Positions 1 through 5,883 of a stretch of 7,859 nucleotides of DNA are shown here, one piece after another. The DNA comes from SVEL01 sp045125245 (GTDB lineage Bacteria; Bacillota; Clostridia; Lachnospirales; Lachnospiraceae). The notes beneath the pieces are model-generated. The model searched no databases. It was not told the DNA's origin and was given only the letters and a program-made list of their open reading frames with translations. Positions within the stretch are counted from its first letter, which is position 1; each line of letters begins with the position of its first letter. The DNA lies in NCBI GenBank assembly GCA_045125245.1, contig JBGVNF010000122.1, positions 1-7,859 of the forward strand, in the 5' to 3' direction. The translations under genes were made by a program, and so were the position numbers.

Positions 1-211
1 GCTTACGGACAAAAGGCTTCTCGATTTCATACTCTTCAGGATTGAAATCCTTGACCTCACCTGCTATATTGGACTGCAGTCCTTCTGTCGGCATCGACTT
101 GATAAAATCAATACCACAGACTCCCTCGCAAAGGTTTTTCCAAAATTTTTCGACATTATTTCCTATCGGGGAAACGACTCCCAATCCTGTTACAACAACT
201 CTTCTATCCAT
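1..211 (-). CDS. fabF: 3-oxoacyl-ACP synthase II (FabF-type), N-terminal part
   Basis: Condensing enzyme that elongates acyl chains on acyl carrier protein by decarboxylative condensation with malonyl-ACP, in the cytoplasm. Only the first 70 residues are present and the gene continues off the left edge. Translation starts MDRRVVVTGLGVVSPIGNN, which is the classic KAS II N-terminal strand (RRVVVTGLG..SPIGN). It is followed by FWKNLCEGVCGIDFI, matching the family's 'W..L..G.sGi..I' stretch, and by IAGEVKDF. The catalytic Cys-His-His lies outside the window. The ATG at 211-209 puts the VVVTGLG motif at the usual distance from the N-terminus. In many Bacteroidales the housekeeping fabF follows acpP directly; no acpP is visible here, and an insertion sequence lies upstream instead. 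It could therefore be a paralogue for a specialised acyl or polyene product rather than the housekeeping enzyme. The family call is firm; the specific role is not. Confidence 0.85.
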   Translation of the reverse strand, partial: MDRRVVVTGLGVVSPIGNNVEKFWKNLCEGVCGIDFIKSMPTEGLQSNIAGEVKDFNPEEYEIEKPFVRK

Positions 212-233
212 ATCCTATTTTTTGTCAATCTTA

Positions 234-265
234 CAAAGATCAATGATTCGTTAAAAATTTAACAA
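234..265 (-). promoter_or_regulatory. Possible promoter of the FabF-type gene
   Basis: On the minus strand GATCTTTG (241-234) matches the Bacteroides -7 consensus TAnnTTTG at 7 of the 8 positions (the first base differs), counting the two free positions. A TTG (265-263) lies 21 nt upstream, as expected for the -33 element. It sits between the insertion sequence and the gene start at 211, so the gene may have its own promoter outside the insertion. This is a motif match only. Confidence 0.35.
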
Positions 266-284
266 TTATATAAATTTCAATTAC

Positions 285-293
285 TTACGCATA
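285..293 (+). repeat. Left terminal inverted repeat of the IS
   Basis: TTACGCATA, perfectly complementary to 1700-1708. It marks the probable left tip of the insertion sequence. Confidence 0.65.
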
Positions 294-448
294 CAATAGC
301 CCGTTTTCGGGTCGCTTTACAGCATCTCGCAGACGGCATAGAACAAAGCCGAAAAAAGTGTTAAAAAAGATGAAAATAACGCTTGAAAAATTTGGATAAG
401 TGCTTGATTTTCAGTAACTTAGAGTTACCACACTTTAGGTTACAAGAC

Positions 449-1708
449 ATGAAAATCAAGCCCCTTATCCAGCTCAGAGAGATGATTTCGAAAGCCCTCT
501 CCGGCCAGACAAATTTAAGCAAATCTTTTCAATCTTTCTTCATCGAGACCATGGAACTTATACTCACACATACAGGACGACTCAACTTCACCCAGATGGC
601 GAGGTGCGGTCGCTCATGCGAGAGCCGGTTCCGCCAGAACTTCAGGAAGTCATTCGATTGGCTGTCGTTCAACCGGTCGTTCCTGGAATCGACAAAGGGA
701 CATCGCATTGCAATAGCCATCGATCCTTGCTATATCTCCAAGTCCGGCAAGAAGACTCCAGGCATCGACTGGTTCTGGTCCGGTTGTGCAGCTGCTATGA
801 AGAAGGGTCTCGAGATACTTGGCATATCCATCGTTGACGCCGATGCCAAGGACTCGGTCTTCCTAAAGGCAGAACAGACCTTCACAGACAAGAAGCGAGG
901 ACGAAAACCTGACTGCACCAAGGGGATGAAAGATCCCGACTCCCTCACCGGATGGTATCTGAGGATGCTCAACCGCAACTGCAAACAGTTGCTGTCTATA
1001 TGCAAGCTCATAGTTGCAGACGCATACTTCTCGAAAGAGAGCTTTGTGTCAGGAGTGAAGTCTCTGGGCTTCAATCTCATAAGTCGCTTCCGTGATGACG
1101 TCAACCTCAAGTACCTGTACTCAGGTCCAAAGACTGGCAAACGTGGCCGTCCTCAGAAGTTTGCAGGTAAGGTTGATGTCAACAATCTTGACATGAACGT
1201 CTTCTCGGAGGACTATACTGCCGAAGGCAAACTCGTATACAAGATGTACACGGCTGTCGTATGGGCTGTGAGCCTTGGATGTGAAGTTCGAGTCGTCCTG
1301 GTTGACTACGAGGATGCTGAAAAGAAGCGTCAGACCCGAAAGGTCTTCTTCTCAACCGACACCGCAATGTCAGCCCGCGACATCTTCGACATCGACCGGA
1401 CACGTTTCCAGCTGGAGTTCGTCTTCCGCGATGCCAAGCAGTTCACCGGGCTCACACACTGTCAGGCGAGAAACAAAGAAGCTCTGTCGTTTGCCTTCAA
1501 CGCCTCGCTCACTTCCGTCAACCTCGCCAGGGCATTTGCCCGTCAGCAAGGGATGGCCCTCTCGGTCGGTTCAACCAAAACACTGCTGCACAACGCTGCA
1601 ATGGTGGATCGATTTATTGCAATGTCCGGAAAATCTCCGAACATGCGATTAAATAACACTGATTTATTCTTCCGGCTCTCAAAATCACTGATAGTGAACT
1701 ATGCGTAA
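449..1708 (+). CDS. IS4-like DDE transposase
   Basis: Cuts and rejoins the insertion sequence ends through a two-metal DDE active site. With the ATG at 449 the protein has 419 residues and starts MKIKPLIQLREMI. Likely catalytic residues are Asp92 (AIAIDPCYIS), Asp191 (LIVADAYFSKE) and Glu323 in RFQLEFVFRDAKQ. Around Glu323 the IS4 signature Y-x2-R-x3-E-x6-K is preserved as R319, E323 and K330, with Asp in place of the leading Tyr. The N-terminal segment (FFIETMELILTHTGRLNFTQMARC) resembles the helical region preceding the catalytic domain in such enzymes. A TTG at 383 would add 22 residues with no obvious family resemblance, and an ATG at 370 is in another frame and stops at once, so 449 is preferred. 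The final codons, Tyr-Ala-stop, lie in the right terminal repeat. The frame is intact, so the element may still be active. Confidence 0.85.
   Translation: MKIKPLIQLREMISKALSGQTNLSKSFQSFFIETMELILTHTGRLNFTQMARCGRSCESRFRQNFRKSFDWLSFNRSFLESTKGHRIAIAIDPCYISKSGKKTPGIDWFWSGCAAAMKKGLEILGISIVDADAKDSVFLKAEQTFTDKKRGRKPDCTKGMKDPDSLTGWYLRMLNRNCKQLLSICKLIVADAYFSKESFVSGVKSLGFNLISRFRDDVNLKYLYSGPKTGKRGRPQKFAGKVDVNNLDMNVFSEDYTAEGKLVYKMYTAVVWAVSLGCEVRVVLVDYEDAEKKRQTRKVFFSTDTAMSARDIFDIDRTRFQLEFVFRDAKQFTGLTHCQARNKEALSFAFNASLTSVNLARAFARQQGMALSVGSTKTLLHNAAMVDRFIAMSGKSPNMRLNNTDLFFRLSKSLIVNYA
1700..1708 (-). repeat. Right terminal inverted repeat of the IS
   Basis: TATGCGTAA, the reverse complement of 285-293. It also encodes the last two residues and the stop codon of the transposase. 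Confidence 0.65.
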
Positions 1709-1749
1709 CCGTCAAGTCCCTCATCACTGCGCCATAAAGATTCAATTCG

Positions 1750-1768
1750 GCCTGTTCGAATAGCAGGC
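1750..1768. other. Small hairpin between the IS and the hydrolase gene
   Basis: GCCTGTT and AGCAGGC can pair (7 bp including one G-T) around a 5-nt loop. It lies downstream of the minus-strand hydrolase, whose stop codon is at 1801-1803. Neither side carries a good T-run, so it is at best a weak terminator. The rest of 1709-1800 shows nothing I can assign. Confidence 0.3.
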
Positions 1769-1800
1769 TAATTCGCGTGCAACCTTTGGCCATTCCTACC

Positions 1801-2592
1801 TCAACGAGATGCAGTATCGGCAATAAAGCCGCTCATATTGTCAATCAGGAATGATTTGCTGGCATCTGTTTCGGTCCATGTATGACCGTTGCCCGGCATT
1901 ATAACCATTCGCGCCTTGCTCCCTAGCTGGGAGCACAAGAGCTCGGCGTCGGAGATAGGGTTGATGTCGTCACTGTCGCCGTGGATGATCATGCATGGAG
2001 CCTTACCGGTGCTAGTATTGCGTTCCCCATCATAGAACAGGCGGTTGCCACTTACCGATATTACGGCCACAATTCCACTCTTGTCACTTTCGTCATCGTC
2101 AAGCAGACTGTTGCTGTAGTAATAGTTGGCAACAATCTCTGCACCGGAGGAATATCCGGCCAGGATTATTTTCTCCGAATCCATTCCATACTTCCGCGCA
2201 TTGCTTCTGATCCACTCCACTGCCGTGGACACGTCTTCTGCAGCATTCTTTATCGTTTCCTTGAATGCATCTTGCTTCTCCCACTCGGAATTCAGCCTGT
2301 AGTCCATTGATACAAAGATATATCCCCTCGCAATCATAGCCTCTGCCAGAAAACTGACCGGATCCCAGTAGACGTCCTTGCTTCCTACGCACATGCCCCC
2401 TCCGTGCACCCATAGAATCACCGGCAAACACTTCGAATCCGGCCTGTATACATCCAATTTAAGTTTGACGTCATCCCCATTGCAATCCTTGCACTCCGAG
2501 AATGTAATGTCTTTTATGACTTCGATGCGGGATGAAGTCCCGCAGGAGTAAAGTGCGGTCAACAATACTAACAGCAATAATTTTCTTTTCAT
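1801..2592 (-). CDS. Lipoprotein alpha/beta-hydrolase, esterase/lipase type
   Basis: A predicted serine hydrolase of the acetyl-esterase/carboxylesterase group, probably acting on ester bonds of small acylated substrates such as decorated sugars; the substrate cannot be read from sequence. The protein has 263 residues. Residues 1-17 form a lipoprotein signal peptide (MKRK, a leucine-rich core, then LTALYSC with lipobox Cys17), so the enzyme should be membrane-anchored and exported. Motifs in order: oxyanion-hole HGGG at 63-66, SMDYRL at 95-100, nucleophile elbow GYSSG at 146-150 (Ser148), acid HGDSDD with Asp208 (or Asp206), and His237 in PGNGHTW. All parts of a working triad are present and the length is normal for the family. 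The small membrane protein gene lies 82 bp upstream on the same strand and may be cotranscribed. Confidence 0.85.
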   Translation of the reverse strand: MKRKLLLLVLLTALYSCGTSSRIEVIKDITFSECKDCNGDDVKLKLDVYRPDSKCLPVILWVHGGGMCVGSKDVYWDPVSFLAEAMIARGYIFVSMDYRLNSEWEKQDAFKETIKNAAEDVSTAVEWIRSNARKYGMDSEKIILAGYSSGAEIVANYYYSNSLLDDDESDKSGIVAVISVSGNRLFYDGERNTSTGKAPCMIIHGDSDDINPISDAELLCSQLGSKARMVIMPGNGHTWTETDASKSFLIDNMSGFIADTASR

Positions 2593-2627
2593 TGTGGTTT
2601 CGATTTTAAAGTTAGATACATCAATTA

Positions 2628-2662
2628 TTAACTAATCGAATATCAAATAGTTAATTAGTTAA
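2628..2662. repeat. Inverted repeat between small membrane protein and hydrolase genes
   Basis: TTAACTAAT (2628-2636) and ATTAGTTAA (2654-2662) are perfect 9-bp complements separated by 17 nt. It lies in the 82-bp gap between two minus-strand genes. It could be a weak AT-only stem, an operator for the hydrolase, or chance in AT-rich DNA; there is no following T-run. Confidence 0.35.
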
Positions 2663-2674
2663 ATTGGAATTTTA

Positions 2675-2896
2675 TTATTCTTCTTTATTGCGTTTAAACA
2701 AGTCTCCAATCTTCTTCCACGAATCCCATCCTTTATCTTCCAGAAAGTAACCCACACCGATAGCAACACCACAAATAAGAGTCTGCACTGCACATTCACG
2801 GAAAGTAGGCACATTCCCCCAAATAATATCCAGCAATATGTAGAAAATGGCGAAAGATACCATAGTAATAATTGCTCTAATAAAGTACTTCTTCAT
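2675..2896 (-). CDS. Small membrane protein of unknown function, two predicted helices
   Basis: I do not recognise this 73-residue protein. It begins MKKYFIRAIITMVSFAIFYI, a first hydrophobic helix of about residues 5-25. A second, less greasy helix spans about 36-53 (VQTLICGVAIGVGYFLEDKG). The C-terminal tail (about 54-73) is soluble and strongly charged: WKKIGDLFKRNKEE. Short positive N-terminus and charged tail suggest an inner-membrane hairpin protein with both ends in the cytoplasm, but this is inference. A Bacteroides-type promoter stands 24 bp upstream of the ATG and the lipoprotein hydrolase follows on the same strand. The gene lies outside the mobile element, whose left end begins about 67 bp from the start codon. 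Confidence 0.65.
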   Translation of the reverse strand: MKKYFIRAIITMVSFAIFYILLDIIWGNVPTFRECAVQTLICGVAIGVGYFLEDKGWDSWKKIGDLFKRNKEE

Positions 2897-2919
2897 AACT
2901 AAATCCCGATTTAACTGTG

Positions 2920-2950
2920 TAAATATATCTCTTTTTTATAGATATTACAA
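2920..2950 (-). promoter_or_regulatory. Bacteroides-type promoter for the small membrane protein (and perhaps hydrolase)
   Basis: On the minus strand TATATTTA (2927-2920) matches the -7 consensus TAnnTTTG at all but the last base. TTG (2950-2948) lies exactly 20 nt upstream as the -33 element. The predicted transcription start is about 15-20 nt before the ATG at 2896. The left end of the mobile element lies only 14 bp further upstream, so the insertion spared the core promoter but replaced anything beyond it. Confidence 0.45.
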
Positions 2951-2968
2951 CTCAAGAAATTTAAATGT

Positions 2969-2983
2969 GTACCAATTTGGTAC
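2969..2983. promoter_or_regulatory. Palindromic operator of the left toxin-antitoxin operon
   Basis: GTACCAA-T-TTGGTAC, a perfect 7-bp inverted repeat with one central base. It overlaps the -33 element of the toxin-antitoxin promoter, the position expected for autorepression by a Phd/YefM antitoxin or its complex with the toxin. It also sits 5 bp from the outer end of the mobile element and could double as a recombinase recognition site. The same sequence is at 7793-7807. Confidence 0.55.
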
Positions 2984-3007
2984 TTTATTTGAAAAATGAT
3001 ATATTTG
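2976..3007 (+). promoter_or_regulatory. Promoter of the left toxin-antitoxin operon
   Basis: A perfect Bacteroides -7 element TATATTTG (3000-3007) with TTTG (2976-2979) 20 nt upstream as the -33 element. The start of transcription would fall only about 7-11 nt before the antitoxin ATG at 3022, giving a very short leader. Conserved in the right arm. Confidence 0.65.
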
Positions 3008-3021
3008 CAAAATAAAATAGA

Positions 3022-3294
3022 ATGAAAATGGTTGTAGTAAGTAGCAGAGAATTCAGGGCTAACCAGCGTAAATACTTTGACTTAGCCCTTACAAATGATG
3101 TCGTGATTACGTCTAGGAGTCACGGCAGCTATAGGCTTGTGCCAGTGAGAGAAAGTGATACGCTCATTGATCAGACCACTTTGGAGGCTAAAATCAGACG
3201 CGGAATTGAGGAGTATGAACAGGGTAAGGTTCATAGAATGGAGGAAGGGGAGAGTGTTGATGGCTTCCTTAGTCGAATGATTAATGAAGACTGA
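3022..3294 (+). CDS. Phd/YefM-family antitoxin (left copy)
   Basis: Antitoxin of a type II module: it binds and blocks the adjacent YoeB-family toxin and, with its N-terminal domain, represses its own promoter. It has 90 residues. Residues 3-49 look like the YefM/Phd DNA-binding fold (VVVSSREFRANQRKYFDLA, then VVITSRSHGSYRLVPV). Residues 50-90 are the charged, probably flexible toxin-binding tail (DQTTLEAKIRRGIEEYEQG...VDGFLSRMINED). ATG at 3022 follows the promoter by a few bases; a second ATG two codons on is equally compatible with the family start. The 3' end overlaps the toxin ORF by 11 bp, as in many translationally coupled modules. The protein is identical to the one encoded at 7754-7482. 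Family assignment rests on motif and operon context; a close relative named RelB/StbD-like is possible. Confidence 0.85.
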   Translation: MKMVVVSSREFRANQRKYFDLALTNDVVITSRSHGSYRLVPVRESDTLIDQTTLEAKIRRGIEEYEQGKVHRMEEGESVDGFLSRMINED

Positions 3295-3565
3295 AATGTA
3301 TAGAATAGTATTTTCTAACGACGCAAAGAAGGACCTTAAGGAACTGAGCAAGAAAGCACCTCAGGCAGTAAAGAAACTGTCAAAGCTTCTGGAAGAAATC
3401 CAGGAGCATCCCAGGACTGGTACCGGCCAGGTTGAGCCACTTAAGGGTTACGACGGGAATGTATATTCGCGCCGTATAACGCATGAGCACAGACTTGTGT
3501 ATCGTATCTATGATGAAGTTATTGAAGTTCTAGTTCTATCTGCTTTCGGGCACTACAAAAAGTAG
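3284..3565 (+). CDS. YoeB/Txe-family toxin, ribosome-dependent mRNA endonuclease
   Basis: Predicted toxin that enters the ribosomal A site and cleaves mRNA, stopping translation when the antitoxin is degraded. It has 93 residues and the compact RelE fold. The YoeB active-site pattern is complete: Glu51 in GQVEPLKG, Arg64 in YSRRITHEHRLVY and the C-terminal GHYKK with His90 and Tyr91, equivalent to E. coli YoeB Glu46, Arg65, His83 and Tyr84. The N-terminal half is a lysine-rich helix pair (AKKDLKELSKKAPQAVKKLSKLLEEI). The ATG at 3284 lies inside the antitoxin gene; the ATG at 3296, one base after the antitoxin stop, would give an 89-residue protein whose start aligns better with E. coli YoeB. 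A strong terminator follows 25 bp after the stop. The right-arm copy is broken. Confidence 0.88.
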   Translation: MKTEMYRIVFSNDAKKDLKELSKKAPQAVKKLSKLLEEIQEHPRTGTGQVEPLKGYDGNVYSRRITHEHRLVYRIYDEVIEVLVLSAFGHYKK

Positions 3566-3590
3566 CCAATCTAGCAAGAATTATTATCAG

Positions 3591-3625
3591 GCCTCGCATC
3601 ACTGTTGTGATGTGGGGCGTTTTTT
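3591..3625 (+). terminator. Intrinsic terminator of the left toxin-antitoxin operon
   Basis: GCCTCGCATCAC pairs with GTGATGTGGGGC (12 bp including two G-T pairs) around a TGTT loop, followed by G and six T. It ends 22 nt before the first recombinase start codon, so it separates the toxin-antitoxin operon from the recombinase operon unless transcription reads through. Confidence 0.85.
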
Positions 3626-3647
3626 AATCACTTAATACTAATCATTT

Positions 3648-4925
3648 ATGGCATTCATTGACAAAATCAATCCGGATGTACCGGAAGGTAGGCTTTTGAT
3701 CAGGAATGGGGAATTCATCCTCAAGGATCCTGATGCAGAAGTCTCAAAAATCCCGTTGGATAAGAAGTGGAACAAATTACTCAAGTACATCAAAGACCAA
3801 ATGTATAGTGACTCTGAAGTCGATATGATGATTTGTGCCTATGGTCATATTTATAGACGGAGAGCAAGACGGGATATTGATAAATACAACCAAATCAGGA
3901 GAGAATTTCCTAAACTTAACTACCAGTTAAGATCATTGCTGTTGTATGATTATTACGACATGCTTCCATCAAATAGGAAAATTGCAGACTCAGCTTATTA
4001 TGAATTGAATGATAACTTTAGGCTTCTACTGGATGACTGTATGCGAGCAGCAAAGGCGGCCCATGTAAGAGATCTGACTATTAGCGTCGAAGCTTCTAGC
4101 TGTGCAAATTTCTTTGCGTATCTACAGAAATTGAGAGTCAACAATATTCGGGATTTAGAGGAAGACCATGTGAGGAAATATATGATTTACAGTAAATGCA
4201 AACCCGAATTACCATACAGAATCGGACTCTTCATCAGAAGGTATGCAGAATCAATAAAGAATAACGAACTGCTCATAAAAAGTTCCTTTTTCCCAATGGA
4301 GAGAATCATCAGAAGTGTATATCAACCAATGACAGAAGGGGAGAGGAGTCAGTTCGAGGGATTTCTACTTGATGATAATTGTCCATTATCAAAGCGTGAT
4401 AAGGCTATTTGTATATTGCTTCTATATACGGGCATGAGACAAATGGATGTATCCAATCTAAAGCTAGATGATATTAAATGGAATAAGGACCAGATAATAT
4501 TCAAGCAGACCAAGACAGGAAAGGCACAGATCATTCCTCTTAGACCAATAATAGGTAATACTTTATATGACTATATTAAGGAAGAACGTCCTGAAACAGA
4601 CTTACCATATATCTTTATTACCAAGCAAAAACTGAGAGGATGTTATGCAAAATGTAGAATTCCAGATATTGTAAACAAAGTCTACAAGATGGTAGGTATC
4701 AGACAGAATGCCAGACAAGGCACTCATCTTCTGAGACATAGTTTTGCAGACGCTCTGATCAACACCGGAAGCGATCTATCTATTGTATCGACTGTACTAG
4801 GACATGACTCACCTCAAACGACTCTTCAGTATCTATCCTCTAATATAGAAAAGCTGAGAGAATGTGCTATAAGCATAGAAGAGTTCCCCATTACTCATAT
4901 ACTTTATAGTCATGAAAATCACTAA
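3648..4925 (+). CDS. Tyrosine recombinase, first of the trio (RitA-like)
   Basis: Site-specific recombinase of the phage-integrase/XerC-XerD family that cuts and rejoins DNA through a 3'-phosphotyrosine. At 425 residues it is the longest of the three, with an extra N-terminal region (about 1-130) before the core-binding helices (about 130-225). The catalytic domain has the full set: Arg264 (TGMRQMD), Lys289 in KQTKTGK, His360 and Arg363 (THLLRHSFAD), His386 (LGHDSPQTT) and nucleophile Tyr395 (LQYLS). The ATG at 3648 follows a terminator and no clear ribosome binding site or TAnnTTTG promoter is seen between them; transcription may come from read-through of the toxin-antitoxin operon. The first 10 nt belong to the inverted repeat. 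The end overlaps the second recombinase gene by 14 bp, implying coupled translation. Confidence 0.9.
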   Translation: MAFIDKINPDVPEGRLLIRNGEFILKDPDAEVSKIPLDKKWNKLLKYIKDQMYSDSEVDMMICAYGHIYRRRARRDIDKYNQIRREFPKLNYQLRSLLLYDYYDMLPSNRKIADSAYYELNDNFRLLLDDCMRAAKAAHVRDLTISVEASSCANFFAYLQKLRVNNIRDLEEDHVRKYMIYSKCKPELPYRIGLFIRRYAESIKNNELLIKSSFFPMERIIRSVYQPMTEGERSQFEGFLLDDNCPLSKRDKAICILLLYTGMRQMDVSNLKLDDIKWNKDQIIFKQTKTGKAQIIPLRPIIGNTLYDYIKEERPETDLPYIFITKQKLRGCYAKCRIPDIVNKVYKMVGIRQNARQGTHLLRHSFADALINTGSDLSIVSTVLGHDSPQTTLQYLSSNIEKLRECAISIEEFPITHILYSHENH

Positions 4926-5883
4926 GACAAGAGATGAATGGTATGATGACTATATGGATTATAGAGCATCATTTAAATATAAGAAACCTGCAAATGATGT
5001 TGTACGCTGTTTCTTGAACTGGTGCGACAGAACATATCTGAAAACGAAGTATCTAGAACAAAGAATGATAGATACATGGTGTACCAAAAGAGATACAGAA
5101 AAGAACAGATCTCATGCAGGAAGGATAATGGCCGTTAACGCGTTTCTTAAATACCTCAATAAGAGGGGAGAAGGTCCATATTTATACACCATGTATGGAG
5201 ATTTAGAAAAGTACGATGAGCCTGTTCTGTTCAATATAAAAGAGGTAAGAAATTTCTTTAGAGCTGTAGATGAAATAGAATATAAAGCAAGCTGTCCAAA
5301 TCCTCTTCCGAGATTTCAATCAAAACTAAAATGCTTGGTAACTCCTGTAATATTCCGGTTAATCTATAGCACAGGCATGAGACCAAATGAAGCCAGATGG
5401 CTTGACTGTAAAGATGTAGATTTGGAAAGGGGAGTCATATACATAAGAAAAGCAAAAGGGTATTATGAGCGCATCATAGCCTTACATGAAAGTACGTCAG
5501 CAATGCTTAGACAATACGATGAGTTGATGTCAAGAGAGATGCCTGGAAGAACTGTCTTCTTCCCCAATGATGAAGGTAATTATAGGTCGTCATACTATCT
5601 CCATACAACTTTTAATCGATGCTGGTATAAGTATAATAAGAAGACTACGGAGAAGAATGTTGTAACATACTCATTTAGACACAATTATGCCGTTCAGAAT
5701 ATTATATCTTGGAAGCATGACGGCTTTGACTTTGATATGAAACTACTAGCATTATCCAAGAGTATGGGTCATGGAACTCCTGATGCCACCTTATACTATT
5801 TCCACCTAGTTCCTCAGTTCGCAGATCTGCTTGAAGAGGCTACAGGCGACTTTATATCTGAACTTTTACCTGACATACAATGA
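4912..5883 (+). CDS. Tyrosine recombinase, second of the trio (RitB-like), variant box II
   Basis: 323 residues. N-terminal core-binding part about 1-100 (FLNWCDRTYLKTKYLEQ..., AFLKYLNKRG), catalytic domain about 105-323. Visible active-site residues: Arg157 (STGMRPNEARWL), Lys182 (RKAKGYYERII), Arg256 (TYSFRHNYA), His287 (SMGHGTPDAT) and nucleophile Tyr296 (LYYFHL; spacing of nine from His287 as in the two partners). The usual box II His-x-x-Arg reads Tyr-x-x-Arg here (Tyr253), the one departure from the canonical set. Such substitutions occur in active members of the family, so loss of activity should not be assumed. It overlaps the first recombinase by 14 bp and the third by 4 bp (ATGA). 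The three probably act together, but their division of labour is not known from the sequence. Confidence 0.88.
   Translation: MKITKTRDEWYDDYMDYRASFKYKKPANDVVRCFLNWCDRTYLKTKYLEQRMIDTWCTKRDTEKNRSHAGRIMAVNAFLKYLNKRGEGPYLYTMYGDLEKYDEPVLFNIKEVRNFFRAVDEIEYKASCPNPLPRFQSKLKCLVTPVIFRLIYSTGMRPNEARWLDCKDVDLERGVIYIRKAKGYYERIIALHESTSAMLRQYDELMSREMPGRTVFFPNDEGNYRSSYYLHTTFNRCWYKYNKKTTEKNVVTYSFRHNYAVQNIISWKHDGFDFDMKLLALSKSMGHGTPDATLYYFHLVPQFADLLEEATGDFISELLPDIQ

Larger units (their letters stand above)
285..1708 (+). mobile_element. IS4-like insertion sequence
   Basis: A 1424-bp unit bounded by the perfect 9-bp inverted repeat TTACGCATA (285-293) and TATGCGTAA (1700-1708), with a single DDE transposase gene inside. 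The repeats do not extend outward (C at 284 and C at 1709 are not complementary). No target-site duplication is visible between the flanks ending ...CAATTAC and beginning CCGTCAAG. A small CCCG-TTTT-CGGG hairpin at 300-311, just inside the left end, could damp read-through into the element, and a GTAACT-TAG-AGTTAC palindrome lies at 414-428 ahead of the likely transposase start. The transposase stop codon falls inside the right terminal repeat. The body looks clearly richer in G+C than the recombinase genes further right, which fits independent origins. Confidence 0.75.
2964..3657 (+). repeat. Left inverted-repeat arm with complete toxin-antitoxin locus
   Basis: 694 bp, inversely repeated at 7251-7812. 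I count about 18 mismatches, one 1-bp gap (in the terminator stem) and one 131-bp gap (in the toxin gene of the other arm), i.e. roughly 97% identity over the shared bases. It contains operator and promoter, antitoxin, toxin, terminator and the first 10 nt of the first recombinase gene, ATGGCATTCA. Confidence 0.9.

Noticed and set aside
383..448. Longer transposase start at a TTG (383)
   Set aside because: The extra 22 residues show no family resemblance and the codon is a poor start; the ATG at 449 is preferred.
1614..1823. 69-codon minus-strand frame crossing the IS right end
   Set aside because: It overlaps the transposase end and the hydrolase 3' end, joins unrelated sequence across the IS border and matches nothing I recognise.
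3591..3618. Near-palindromic GCCTCGCATCAC...GTGATGTGGGGC considered as a CRISPR-like or att repeat
   Set aside because: It occurs only once per arm and is followed by a T-run in each, so an intrinsic terminator explains it.
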